Assembly (NCBI GenBank): GCA_015060395.1
Contig: SUYP01000005.1
Location: 1-64,000, forward strand
Source of the DNA: Bacteroidales bacterium
Lineage (GTDB): Bacteria > Bacteroidota > Bacteroidia > Bacteroidales > UBA932
Length of the DNA stretch: 64,000 bases
Reading direction: 5' to 3'
Notes under the pieces: generated by a model
What the model was told of the DNA's origin: nothing
What the model saw: the letters and a program-made list of their open reading frames with translations, nothing else
Database searches by the model: none
Made by a program: the position numbers and the translations under genes
Shown: piece after piece, positions 34,530-42,937 of the stretch
How the letters are laid out: the number at the start of each line of letters is the position of its first letter
Numbering within the stretch: position 1 is the first letter of the stretch

Positions 34530-35213
34530 ATGATGAAAGAGAAACTGCTTATAGTTGATGATGAGGCCGGTATAAGGGAGATTCTTCAGTTCAATCTCGA
34601 AAATGCCGGATATGATGTGGAATGCGCTGCATCTGCAGAAGAAGCTTTGGAGATGCTGGGGCCTGAATACCGCCTGATACTTCTGGATGTGATGATGGGA
34701 GGAATGTCGGGTCTGCAGATGGCTTATGTGCTAAGAAATGAGTTCCATACTCAGATTCCGATCATTTTCCTGACCGCAAAGACAGGTCAGGAAGATCTTC
34801 TGGCGGGGTTCGCGGCCGGAGGGGACGATTATATTCCGAAGCCTTTTTCGATCCTTGAAGTCATTGCTCGTGTAAAAGCCGTCCTGAAAAGGACAGAGCC
34901 GTCCGCAGACCTATCTTCTATGGTTGAGCAGGGGGCCGTAAGGATTGATCTTGAGAAGAAACTTGTCTATGTTGATGGGGATCCTGTGGCTTTTTCCAAG
35001 AAGGAGTTCGAGGTGCTGGCTCTGCTTGCTTCACATCCTGGGCAGATATTTTCAAGGGAAAATATTATTGATGAATTATGGAAAGAGGCTCCGTATGTTC
35101 TTGACAGGACGGTAGATGTGCATATAGCCCGTATCAGGAGCAAACTCGGAGCACGCAAGAATTATCTTACAAACCGCACAGGCTACGGCTATGTGTTCAA
35201 TGTGGTTGACTGA
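34530..35213 (+). CDS. OmpR/PhoB-type response regulator
   Basis: The product has 227 residues. The receiver domain has the acidic pair Asp10-Asp11, phospho-acceptor Asp53 and Lys104; the C-terminal winged helix has Phe-Ser-Lys-Lys-Glu-Phe-Glu-Val-Leu and Val-Asp-Val-His-Ile-Ala-Arg-Ile-Arg-Ser-Lys-Leu. It overlaps the sensor kinase start by one base (TGATG), so the two form one system. A second ATG at 34533 is equally possible. The signal is unknown; PhoBR-like systems answer to phosphate or envelope stress, but no target sites are visible. Confidence 0.88.
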   Translation: MMKEKLLIVDDEAGIREILQFNLENAGYDVECAASAEEALEMLGPEYRLILLDVMMGGMSGLQMAYVLRNEFHTQIPIIFLTAKTGQEDLLAGFAAGGDDYIPKPFSILEVIARVKAVLKRTEPSADLSSMVEQGAVRIDLEKKLVYVDGDPVAFSKKEFEVLALLASHPGQIFSRENIIDELWKEAPYVLDRTVDVHIARIRSKLGARKNYLTNRTGYGYVFNVVD

Positions 35214-36016
35214 TGGATTATATCTGGATATATATAATTGCTGCCGTGGTGGTCCTGCTTGTGATTGCCGGGCTTCTATACTGGAGAGTGCATAAGAGGG
35301 TGGCAGAAGCCGAAGCCCGCCAGAAAAGCAAGCTGAAGAAGCAGATGACAAGCAACATAGCTCACGAATTGAGGACTCCTGTCACGACCATAAGAGGCTA
35401 TCTGGAGACGCTTATAGCCTGTCCGGATATGCCGCAGGATAAGAAGCAGGAATTTATAGAAAAGGCTTATAGTCAGACAATTCGTCTTACGGAACTGATC
35501 ACAGATATGTCCTTGATCAGCAAGATGGAGGAGAAGTCATCGAAATTCCAGAAAGAAAATATTGATCTCTACACAGTTGCCAATGAGGTTTTCGACGAGT
35601 TCAGCGGTCGTATTGCCGCTCAGAATGTCAAGGTGGAGAACAAGCTCAGCGCAGGTACGGTTCTGACCGGAAACAAGACCTTGGTATATACCATAATCAA
35701 GAACCTCGTTGAGAACAGCCTTAAATATGCAGGAAATGACATAACTATCCATCTGGAATGTTATAGTTCCATAGATAAGTTCTGTTATCTTACATATTAT
35801 GATACAGGTACGGGAGTGCCGGCCGAGCATCTTGATCAGATCTTCGAACGTTTCTACCGCATCGAAGAAGGCCGCACCCGCGATGTAGGCGGATCCGGCC
35901 TCGGACTTTCCATTGTGAAGAATGCCGTCAAGTTCCACGGAGGTGACATACGTGTGATCAACCGTCAGTGGGGAGGACTCCAGTTCTTCTTCTCCCTCCG
36001 CAAGCAGGAGGACTAA
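35213..36016 (+). CDS. sensor histidine kinase (PhoR-like, minimal)
   Basis: The product has 267 residues. One span (about 4-24) leads directly to the HisKA domain with phospho-acceptor His51 in Ile-Ala-His-Glu-Leu-Arg-Thr-Pro, then the HATPase domain with the N box Asn-Leu-Val-Glu-Asn-Ser-Leu-Lys-Tyr and G boxes Asp-Thr-Gly-x-Gly and Gly-Ser-Gly-Leu-Gly-Leu. There is no periplasmic sensor or PAS domain, so it may sense through the membrane or through a partner protein. It ends four bases inside the convergent DUF2807 gene. Confidence 0.88.
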   Translation: MDYIWIYIIAAVVVLLVIAGLLYWRVHKRVAEAEARQKSKLKKQMTSNIAHELRTPVTTIRGYLETLIACPDMPQDKKQEFIEKAYSQTIRLTELITDMSLISKMEEKSSKFQKENIDLYTVANEVFDEFSGRIAAQNVKVENKLSAGTVLTGNKTLVYTIIKNLVENSLKYAGNDITIHLECYSSIDKFCYLTYYDTGTGVPAEHLDQIFERFYRIEEGRTRDVGGSGLGLSIVKNAVKFHGGDIRVINRQWGGLQFFFSLRKQED

Positions 36017-36891
36017 TATCCCTTGACTACATTGTCATCATTGCTGAGGTTGACCAGTTCCGGATCTCCGAAATAAGTCAGCTTGCAGGTTCTTGAGACA
36101 TCATATCTCAGGACTTTCCCGGCATAGACATCAGCTCTGCTTGCTCCGCTCAGCTCCAGTACTACCTCGTCTGCCGTGAAATATCTTGTGTTCAGTCTGC
36201 AGGCTCCCGAACCTTCCAGATCGAGCTGCTTTCCTTTGCCGCTGAGTTCAAGATTGCAGGCTCCCGAGCATTCGAATTCACAATCATCTGCATTCCCCTC
36301 GTATGCCAATGAGCAGGCTCCGCTGAGCTCTCCACTCAGTCCGGGAGTGTTTATGTTCAGCCTTCCTTTGACTGCACCGCTCATTTCAATGTTCACGCTT
36401 CTCTCAAAATTTCCGGTTATTCCGGTCTTGGCGGCTCCCGAACAATACATATTGAGATTGTCTCCTTTCACTTCAAGACCTGACAGCCCGGTGGCTCCGG
36501 ACATATCTATGCGCAGATTCCCGCTTGTGAACTCACCGTCAAAAAACGCCCTGCTGGCTCCCATCAATGTTATGGCATCAATGTGATCCATTTCTATATA
36601 TACGTTGATGTGAGGCTGGTCTCCTCTCTTGTACTTTGTCGGAATGTCATTCAGCTCCAGCAGCAGCTTTGACTCACTTTCGCGGTACTTTACCCTGAGA
36701 TGCTTCTCGTAATCGCTTTCATATACCACCTTGACGTTTCCCGAAGTACCTTCTGTGATATGCACATCATATAAGAAGCTTGCCTCGATCCTGGTGATGT
36801 CACCGAATTCATAGACCTTTGTCTTTTCCTCTGCAGCAAGAGCAAGGAATGATAATGCGGCTGCTGCAATTGTCAATAATAACTTTTTCAT
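36013..36891 (-). CDS. secreted DUF2807 (head GIN domain) protein
   Basis: The product has 292 residues with signal peptide ending Ala-Leu-Ala-Ala near 20. The mature part is a right-handed beta-helix-like run of short strands with repeating Gly-Ala-x-x, Ser-Gly-Ala-Cys/Ser and Leu-Ser-Gly units, typical of the DUF2807 putative adhesin family. It lies 12 bases after the membrane protein and sigma factor genes on the same strand and is the likely output or stress-response product of that cassette. Confidence 0.8.
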   Translation of the reverse strand: MKKLLLTIAAAALSFLALAAEEKTKVYEFGDITRIEASFLYDVHITEGTSGNVKVVYESDYEKHLRVKYRESESKLLLELNDIPTKYKRGDQPHINVYIEMDHIDAITLMGASRAFFDGEFTSGNLRIDMSGATGLSGLEVKGDNLNMYCSGAAKTGITGNFERSVNIEMSGAVKGRLNINTPGLSGELSGACSLAYEGNADDCEFECSGACNLELSGKGKQLDLEGSGACRLNTRYFTADEVVLELSGASRADVYAGKVLRYDVSRTCKLTYFGDPELVNLSNDDNVVKGY

Positions 36892-36903
36892 AATCTGTCC
36901 GTT

Positions 36904-37362
36904 TTAATATGTTCCTGTATATTGTTCAAGTATTGTTTCCAGTGCCTTGTATTTTATGTCATAGTATTCTTTGAGTATCTTCTTTCTGCTTTCTTCTTTC
37001 ATCTCTTCAGGAAGCTGCTCTTCTAAAGGGATCGCATCAGAAGTCACCATCCTGATGGTGTTCTGTATTTCGTCCAGCTCCTCTGGTGCGGCCTCTGATA
37101 CCAGGGTCAGTATCTCCATCTCCATTGTTGCCAGTTTTCTGTGCTGCTTCTCTATATCGTGGGCCAGACTGCCTGGTGCAAGGAGAAATGCAATTGCAGC
37201 CGCTGCCGCCATCGATGAGATTGTTACGATAACTGTCCTCAGTCCGCCTCGGCTTTTTTCTGCCTTTACCTTTTTAAGAAAGGCGTTCCTGCTGCCTTCC
37301 GGTACCGGATAAGCATCGAATTCCCCGATGTTTTCCTTTATGTACTTCTCTATTCCGCTCAT
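36904..37362 (-). CDS. single-span membrane protein, putative anti-sigma factor
   Basis: The product has 152 residues. A cytoplasmic N-terminus of about 42 residues ends in Lys-Ser-Arg-Gly-Gly, then one span at about 45-63, then a periplasmic acidic helical domain rich in Glu and Met. No zinc-binding anti-sigma motif is present. The position, overlapping the sigma factor stop by four bases, suggests an anti-sigma role; this is inference from context. Confidence 0.65.
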   Translation of the reverse strand: MSGIEKYIKENIGEFDAYPVPEGSRNAFLKKVKAEKSRGGLRTVIVTISSMAAAAAIAFLLAPGSLAHDIEKQHRKLATMEMEILTLVSEAAPEELDEIQNTIRMVTSDAIPLEEQLPEEMKEESRKKILKEYYDIKYKALETILEQYTGTY

Positions 37363-37850
37363 ATCCTGATGTGCTTTATGGCTTCCGCCAATAGTTTCCT
37401 GCCTCGCATAAACAGACTTCTCACAGTACTTTCCTTGCTTCCTGTCAATTGGGCAATTTCCTGATAGTCAAATCCTTCGAACAGATGTAGGGATACGATG
37501 GCCCTGTAATGGTCAGGTAATCCGCATAATGCCTTGAGAATGACTGCAACTGTGTATGCCACGTCTTCTTCAGGAGCCTCTTCCAGAGCCGGATCTTCGT
37601 AATCTTCCAGAAAATCATTCCATCGGCTTCTCTCTCTGAGCCTGTCAATGGATTTTCTGATGCAGATGCTTGTAAGCCATTTGGGGAGGTCTCTGATCTG
37701 CTCTTTGTTCCGGAATTTCCAGTATTGGAGAAGACTGTCGTGCATTATCTCCTCAGCATCTGCTCCGTTCCCTGTAATCCTGAAGCTGATGTTATACAGC
37801 CGTCGGGAGTGGGTGTCATATACTTTTTCTATGTCAATAGTGTCTTTCAT
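37359..37850 (-). CDS. ECF-family RNA polymerase sigma factor
   Basis: The product has 163 residues. Region 2 (Leu-Tyr-Asn-Ile-Ser-Phe-Arg-Ile-Thr-Gly to Asp-Ala-Glu-Glu-Ile-Met-His-Asp) and region 4 (Leu-Pro-Asp-His-Tyr-Arg-Ala-Ile-Val, then Tyr-Gln-Glu-Ile-Ala-Gln-Leu and Ser-Thr-Val-Arg-Ser-Leu) are complete. ATG 37850 is used; the in-frame TTG at 37853 is unlikely. The minus-strand TATATTTG box at 37897-37904 provides a promoter. It heads the sigma, membrane protein, DUF2807 cassette. Confidence 0.88.
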   Translation of the reverse strand: MKDTIDIEKVYDTHSRRLYNISFRITGNGADAEEIMHDSLLQYWKFRNKEQIRDLPKWLTSICIRKSIDRLRERSRWNDFLEDYEDPALEEAPEEDVAYTVAVILKALCGLPDHYRAIVSLHLFEGFDYQEIAQLTGSKESTVRSLFMRGRKLLAEAIKHIRI

Positions 37851-37896
37851 CAAGTTTCGTTTTCACCTATATGACGATGGTTTTGTCGCCGTGTTG

Positions 37897-37926
37897 CAAA
37901 TATATGAGATAAATTTTCTAAATTTG
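37897..37926. promoter_or_regulatory. divergent promoters of the sigma factor and GH3 genes
   Basis: TATATTTG on the minus strand at 37897-37904 faces the sigma factor gene, and TAAATTTG on the plus strand at 37919-37926 lies 17 bases before the GH3 ATG. The two boxes are only 14 bases apart, so one could affect the other. Confidence 0.55.
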
Positions 37927-37943
37927 GGAAAAATCCTGAATCT

Positions 37944-40151
37944 ATGAAACGACTGCTATTCCTAATCATTTCATTACTGGCTGCCGTGACAGCCTTTTCC
38001 CAGAACTTTCCTTATCAGAATCCTCAGCTCAGTCCGGATGAACGGGCAAAGGACCTGCTTGGAAGACTTTCGACCGAGCAGAAGATTTCCCTTATGAACT
38101 ATCAGTCTCCGGCTATTCCTGAGTTCGGAATCAGACCTTACAACTGGTGGAACGAGGCTCTGCACGGATCGGCCCGTAACGGCCTTGCCACGGTATTCCC
38201 GCAGGCCATCGGTATGGCTGCCAGCTGGAATGATGTTCTTCTGCAGGAGGTATTTGATGTGGCTTCGACGGAGCAGAGAATCAAGTTCAGTACAGCCCGT
38301 GACGGAGGAGATGCCGGGCAGTATCGTGGTCTTACAGTATGGACACCTAACATCAATATCTTCCGTGATCCTCGTTGGGGAAGGGGACAGGAGACATACG
38401 GAGAAGACCCGTATCTTATGACAGTTATGGGACGTGCGGTCGTTAACGGCCTTCAGGGTGACACCACTCAGCAATATGACAAGCTTCACGCCTGCCTCAA
38501 GCATTTCGCCATCCACAGCGGTCCGGAATATGAACGCCACATATTCAACGTAGAGGAAGTGTCCTGGCGTGACCTCAACGAGACCTATCTCTATGCATTC
38601 GAGCGTCTGGTGAAAACTACTGATGTCAAGGAGGTTATGTGCGCATACAATGCGTACGAAGGCAAGCCTTGCTGCGGAAGTGACAAGCTTCTGATCAAGA
38701 TCCTGCGAGAGCAGTGGGGATTCGACGGCATCGTTGTAACAGACTGCTGGGCTATCCGTGATTTTCACGCAGAAGGCTGCCATAACATATTCCCGAACGA
38801 TCCTGCGGCCGCTTCTGCATTCTCTGTACGTAGTGGTGCTGATCTGGAGTGCGGCAGTTCATTCCCGTCTCTCATTCAGGCATACAAGGACGGTAAGGTG
38901 ACCGATGCAGATCTTGACAGAGCAGTCTTCAGAATCCTCAGAGCCCGTTTCGAACTTGGTGAAATGGATCCGGAGTCTTCCGTGGTATGGAATGGCGTTT
39001 CACGCGACCTGCTTGCTTGTGACGAGCATAACGATCTTGCGCTCAAGATGGCACGTGAGACAATGACTCTTCTCCAGAACAGGAATAAGGTGCTGCCGCT
39101 GAGCAGGAACGCCAGGTATGCAGTTGTAGGCCCTAATGCGGCAGATTCTCTTGTGATGTGGGGCAATTACAACGGAATACCTCGCAAGACCATCACCGTT
39201 CTGGAAGGAATCGAGGCAAAGGTAGGCAAGGGAAATGTCGTCTATGCAAAAGGATGTGAAATAGCTGAAAAGGCTATGGATGCTGGCAGCTACAGCGAGA
39301 CCGAAGGCAATTATCACGATGAGGCTCTTTCAAGAGCAGGCGGTGCCGAGGCATCAGCAATGGATATGGCGATGTTCGATGATGTGGATGCCATTATCTT
39401 CGTTGGAGGACTTTCTCCTAAGCTTGAAGGTGAGGAGATGAGAGTCAATTTCAAGGGCTTCAAGGGCGGTGACAGGACATCGATCGAGCTGCCTGAGACC
39501 CAGAGAAGATATATAGCCGAGCTTAAGAAGACCGGCAAGCCGATAATCTTCGTTCATCTTTCCGGATCGGCAGTGGCTCTTGCTCCGGAAGCTGAGAACT
39601 GCGATGCGATCCTTCAGGGATGGTATGGCGGTCAGTGCGGAGGTCAGGCAGTCGCTGATGTCCTTTTCGGTGACTATAATCCTGCCGGAAGGCTTCCTGT
39701 GACATTCTATGCATCGGATGCGGATCTTCCTGATTTCGGAGACTACGATATGCCGGGACATACCTACCGTTATTTCAAGGGCAAGCCTCTCTTCCCGTTC
39801 GGTCACGGACTTAGCTACAGCAAGTTCAAGTACAGAAGGGCAAGACTTCGTGACGGAGTCCTGAGAATTCCGGTGAAGAATGCCAGCCGTCTGGACGGTG
39901 ACGAAGTTGTTCAGGTCTATATAAAGAGAGCTGACGATGTCGATGGACCTGTGATGAGTCTGAGAGGATTCAAGAGAGTGAACGTCAAGGCGAGAAAGAA
40001 AGCGGTGGTGGAGATCGCTCTCTCTCCGGAAGACATCGACCTCTTCAATCCTGAGACAGGAAAGATGGAAGGTGCTCCGGGTGAATATATCATATATTAC
40101 GGAGGCTCTTCAGATATTTCCAAGCTCAGAAAACTCAAACTGTCATTCTGA
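37944..40151 (+). CDS. glycoside hydrolase family 3, beta-glucosidase/xylosidase type
   Basis: The product has 735 residues with a signal peptide (to Ala-Phe-Ser-Gln near 20). The N-terminal GH3 barrel has Trp-Trp-Asn-Glu-Ala-Leu-His-Gly, Arg-Asp-Pro-Arg-Trp-Gly-Arg-Gly-Gln-Glu-Thr-Tyr-Gly-Glu-Asp, Lys-His-Phe-Ala, and the nucleophile Asp in Val-Val-Thr-Asp-Cys-Trp; the second domain and a C-terminal fibronectin III-like domain follow. The Glu-Ala-Leu-His-Gly motif favours xylosidase-type members. Its stop codon lies within a repeat-like sequence at 40141. Confidence 0.88.
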   Translation: MKRLLFLIISLLAAVTAFSQNFPYQNPQLSPDERAKDLLGRLSTEQKISLMNYQSPAIPEFGIRPYNWWNEALHGSARNGLATVFPQAIGMAASWNDVLLQEVFDVASTEQRIKFSTARDGGDAGQYRGLTVWTPNINIFRDPRWGRGQETYGEDPYLMTVMGRAVVNGLQGDTTQQYDKLHACLKHFAIHSGPEYERHIFNVEEVSWRDLNETYLYAFERLVKTTDVKEVMCAYNAYEGKPCCGSDKLLIKILREQWGFDGIVVTDCWAIRDFHAEGCHNIFPNDPAAASAFSVRSGADLECGSSFPSLIQAYKDGKVTDADLDRAVFRILRARFELGEMDPESSVVWNGVSRDLLACDEHNDLALKMARETMTLLQNRNKVLPLSRNARYAVVGPNAADSLVMWGNYNGIPRKTITVLEGIEAKVGKGNVVYAKGCEIAEKAMDAGSYSETEGNYHDEALSRAGGAEASAMDMAMFDDVDAIIFVGGLSPKLEGEEMRVNFKGFKGGDRTSIELPETQRRYIAELKKTGKPIIFVHLSGSAVALAPEAENCDAILQGWYGGQCGGQAVADVLFGDYNPAGRLPVTFYASDADLPDFGDYDMPGHTYRYFKGKPLFPFGHGLSYSKFKYRRARLRDGVLRIPVKNASRLDGDEVVQVYIKRADDVDGPVMSLRGFKRVNVKARKKAVVEIALSPEDIDLFNPETGKMEGAPGEYIIYYGGSSDISKLRKLKLSF

Positions 40152-40178
40152 GGAGCATTCTGACGTGAGAATCTAGAT
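40141..40178. repeat. dispersed Bacteroidota repeat at the end of the GH3 gene
   Basis: The sequence begins TGTCATTCTGAGGAGCATTC and continues to GAGAATCTAGATC. It matches the shape of a short interspersed repeat seen widely in Bacteroidota genomes, and a relative lies inside lpdA at 62665-62691. Here its first bases supply the last codons and TGA stop of the GH3 gene. Confidence 0.5.
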
Positions 40179-40757
40179 CTCATTTATATCTATGATCCCC
40201 GACAGCACTGCGAAAATCGTCAGTTTTCCGATAGAACGGGTCTGAAGTTTTTCGCAGATGTTGTTTCTATGGAATATGACAGTTGCAGTGGAAATCTGAA
40301 GCTCTTGGGCTATCTCCTTGTTTATCAATCCCTTGATCATTAAGGTGAGCACTTCCTTTTCTCTTGCTGACAGTGATCCTCCTATTGACCTTTTCTGCTG
40401 TATCTCCAGCGGGTCTTCAAATCTGGATACGAGCTGTATATGGAGCAGTTTCTCTGCTATTTCATTTTCGTTCGCTGATATGTCGAGTACATTGAATCCT
40501 TCGTTTTCAAACTTGCTGCTGCGTCCTACAGACAGGACTGTCGTCTGTTTCCTGAGCGTGATGAACTCGTCGATATGCCTGAACAGGATGTCGGATTCTA
40601 TGAAGAAATGGATGAAATGCCTGTTGGAATCCCTGATGAAGCTCTCCATAGAATTGTACAGATGTACTTCCACATCGCTGAATGTGCTCCATAGGATATT
40701 GCGGAGTGCTGTTGCTCCGAGTGTGTTTCTGTCGATTATTGCTATGCAGGGCGTCAT
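40173..40757 (-). CDS. LuxR/NarL-type regulator with degenerate receiver
   Basis: The product has 194 residues from ATG 40757, overlapping the TrkH stop by ATGA; the longer frame on the map reads antisense-free but through trkH, so it is rejected. The C-terminal 60 residues are a full LuxR helix-turn-helix (Leu-Ser-Ala-Arg-Glu-Lys-Glu-Val-Leu, Ile-Asn-Lys-Glu-Ile-Ala, Thr-Ala-Thr-Val). The N-terminal domain looks like a receiver but has only one Asp in the usual acidic pair and no clear phospho-acceptor. It may be a non-phosphorylated regulator of the TrkH operon. Confidence 0.8.
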   Translation of the reverse strand: MTPCIAIIDRNTLGATALRNILWSTFSDVEVHLYNSMESFIRDSNRHFIHFFIESDILFRHIDEFITLRKQTTVLSVGRSSKFENEGFNVLDISANENEIAEKLLHIQLVSRFEDPLEIQQKRSIGGSLSAREKEVLTLMIKGLINKEIAQELQISTATVIFHRNNICEKLQTRSIGKLTIFAVLSGIIDINEI

Positions 40758-42205
40758 TTGTCTTTCTTGAATATCATTGACAGGACTATAAGGATAGGGA
40801 ATATCTCTACTCGTCCGAAGAACATATCGATGGTGAATATGAATTTGACAGTCGCCGGCATCGCTGAATAATTTCCCATAGTACCGAGGGCTCCTGTGCC
40901 TGGGCCTACGTTTCCGAGCGAGGCTATTGTACCGGAGAATGCGTCCCCCACGCTGATTCCGCATATCAGCACCAGTGTGAATGATACCAATGCTGTGAAC
41001 AGATACAATACTATATATAGAAAAACGGATGAGATGGTTTCTTCGTCCAGAATCCTTCCGTTTATTCTTGTCCTGAACATTGAGTTGGGATGCAGCCTCT
41101 TCTGGAATTCTCCGTATATCGCTTTGATTGATATATACGCCCTGTCGGCCTTGATACCTCCAGTCGTCGAACCGGAACAGCCGCAGTGAAATGCTGCGAA
41201 GATAAGGAGGGTGTTCGCCAGAAGTGGCCATAGAGCGTTATCTGCCTGTCCGAAGCCCGTCGTGGATATATAGCTTGCGGTCTGGAATGTAGAGTCCAGC
41301 AAGGCTTTCCCCCAGGACTCGTATCCGCCCTGAAGCTTGAGCGACAGCATAATGATTATGCTGATGACAGCGATTATGCTGAGATAATATCTGGTTACGG
41401 AATTTCCCAACGGTTTGAAGGATCTTTTGACTGCAATTGCGAACAGGGTGCCGAAATGCATTGACGACAATATCATAAATACAGTCAAGATAATGTCGAT
41501 GATGACTGAATCATAATGCATTATGGACATATTCCTTGTGCTGAAGCCTCCGGTCGATACCGTGCTGAAGGCGTGATTGACAGCATCGAAAGGACTCATT
41601 CCAGCAGCCCATAGAAGCAGAAACAGGCAGGTCGTGAGGGCGCAATATACGCCAACCATCACTCTTGCTGTGGTTCCGGATCTGAATCTGTATCCTTCCT
41701 TGGACAGGGAGGACAATTCCAGATGCGTCAATCGCAGTTTTACCGCACTGCTGTCGGGGAGAACCATCAACAGGAATACTATGACTCCCAGTCCGCCGAT
41801 GAAGTGTGTGGAAGATCTCCAGAAAAGAATGCTCTTGGGTAGGGATTCTATGTCTGTCAAGATCGTGGCACCTGTAGTAGTGTAGCCTGAAACGCTTTCA
41901 AACCAGGCATTTATGAGAGTGAATTCTCCGCCCCACAATACGTATGGAAGCATTCCGAACACAAATGAAAGCAGCCAGGACAGAACAATTGTCATAAATC
42001 CTGATTGCAGTGTTGCAGATGGCTCGGTCTTGACAAAGATGAACGGAAACATTCCTGTGATGAATGTCACGGAAAAGCTTATCGCGAGTGGGGTGAATCC
42101 TGAATCGAATCCTTCTATGACTGATATCACTATGGCAATGAACATAAAGAAGGCGTTGATAAGCAATGCCTTGCCGATGTTTGTCGATATTGATTTTATT
42201 GTCAT
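40754..42205 (-). CDS. trkH: TrkH/KtrB-type potassium uptake protein
   Basis: The product has 483 residues from ATG 42205. It has four M1-P-M2 repeats with filter glycines in Thr-Thr-Thr-Gly-Ala, Ser-Thr-Gly-Gly-Phe, Ser-Thr-Thr-Gly-Phe and Gly-Asn-Val-Gly-Pro. It imports K+ and normally needs a TrkA-type nucleotide-binding partner, which is not in this window. A minus-strand TATATTTG lies at 42230-42237. The coupled LuxR-type gene downstream is an unusual partner. Confidence 0.88.
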   Translation of the reverse strand: MTIKSISTNIGKALLINAFFMFIAIVISVIEGFDSGFTPLAISFSVTFITGMFPFIFVKTEPSATLQSGFMTIVLSWLLSFVFGMLPYVLWGGEFTLINAWFESVSGYTTTGATILTDIESLPKSILFWRSSTHFIGGLGVIVFLLMVLPDSSAVKLRLTHLELSSLSKEGYRFRSGTTARVMVGVYCALTTCLFLLLWAAGMSPFDAVNHAFSTVSTGGFSTRNMSIMHYDSVIIDIILTVFMILSSMHFGTLFAIAVKRSFKPLGNSVTRYYLSIIAVISIIIMLSLKLQGGYESWGKALLDSTFQTASYISTTGFGQADNALWPLLANTLLIFAAFHCGCSGSTTGGIKADRAYISIKAIYGEFQKRLHPNSMFRTRINGRILDEETISSVFLYIVLYLFTALVSFTLVLICGISVGDAFSGTIASLGNVGPGTGALGTMGNYSAMPATVKFIFTIDMFFGRVEIFPILIVLSMIFKKDK

Positions 42206-42229
42206 TGAATGGAATGGCTTTTGTTTGTG

Positions 42230-42277
42230 CAAATATATTAAAAAACTTTGGTATGTTGTTTTCTTTTGCTATATTTG
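42230..42277. promoter_or_regulatory. divergent promoters of trkH and ferritin
   Basis: A minus-strand TATATTTG lies at 42230-42237 and a plus-strand TATATTTG at 42270-42277, 32 bases apart in the 129-base gap between the two start codons. Confidence 0.6.
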
Positions 42278-42334
42278 CACTATGATAGAATTGAATAATT
42301 CTAAATTGGGGATCTTTTAAAATAACTAAGGAAT

Positions 42335-42856
42335 ATGATCAGTCAGAATTTACACAATGCGATCAATGCTCAGGTAAATGCCGAGCTGTGGTCTGCTTAT
42401 CTTTATCTTGCAATGTCGCTTGATGCTGAAGCCAAGGGTTACAAAGGAGTTGCCAACTGGTTCTATGTACAGTTCCAGGAAGAGCAGGCACACGCCCGTA
42501 TCTTTATGAATTATCTCAATTCACGTGATGCAAAGGTGGAACTTCTTCCGATAGAAGCCGTTCCTTCGGCTTGGGATTCCGTACAGGATATGTTCAGACA
42601 GACATTGGAACACGAGAAGAAGGTAACTTCTCTTATCAACAATCTTGCAGCAATTGCCAATGAAGACCGTGACTATGCATCGATCAACCGCATCGTATGG
42701 TTCATTGACGAACAGGTCGAGGAAGAGGAGTCTGCAAGAGAGATGATAGATGCCTTTGATGCAGTTGAAGGAAACAAATACGGTATGTATATGCTTGACA
42801 AGGAATTGGCGACACGTGTATATAATGTGCCGGCTCCGCTTGCAACAGCAGAATAG
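42335..42856 (+). CDS. ftnA: non-haem ferritin
   Basis: The product has 173 residues. It is a four-helix ferritin with ferroxidase ligands Glu17, Glu50 and His53 visible on helices A and B, and Glu residues on helices C and D. It oxidises Fe2+ and stores iron in a 24-mer cage. It is transcribed together with or next to the flavodiiron gene, separated by a terminator, so the two form an iron and oxygen stress neighbourhood. Confidence 0.9.
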   Translation: MISQNLHNAINAQVNAELWSAYLYLAMSLDAEAKGYKGVANWFYVQFQEEQAHARIFMNYLNSRDAKVELLPIEAVPSAWDSVQDMFRQTLEHEKKVTSLINNLAAIANEDRDYASINRIVWFIDEQVEEEESAREMIDAFDAVEGNKYGMYMLDKELATRVYNVPAPLATAE

Positions 42857-42876
42857 CCTTTATGAAAGTTATGAGG

Positions 42877-42906
42877 AACTCCCGATAGACTTGTCGGGAG
42901 TTTTTC
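42877..42906 (+). terminator. intrinsic terminator after ferritin
   Basis: A 9-bp stem (42877-42885 with 42894-42902) with an 8-base loop is followed by TTTCTT. Confidence 0.8.
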
Positions 42907-42907
42907 T

Positions 42908-42915
42908 TATTTTTG
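42908..42915 (+). promoter_or_regulatory. -7 box for the flavodiiron gene
   Basis: TATTTTTG lies 22 bases before ATG 42938 and directly after the ferritin terminator, so the flavodiiron gene can be expressed on its own. Confidence 0.5.
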
Positions 42916-42937
42916 CACGATTTAATACAAATATGAT

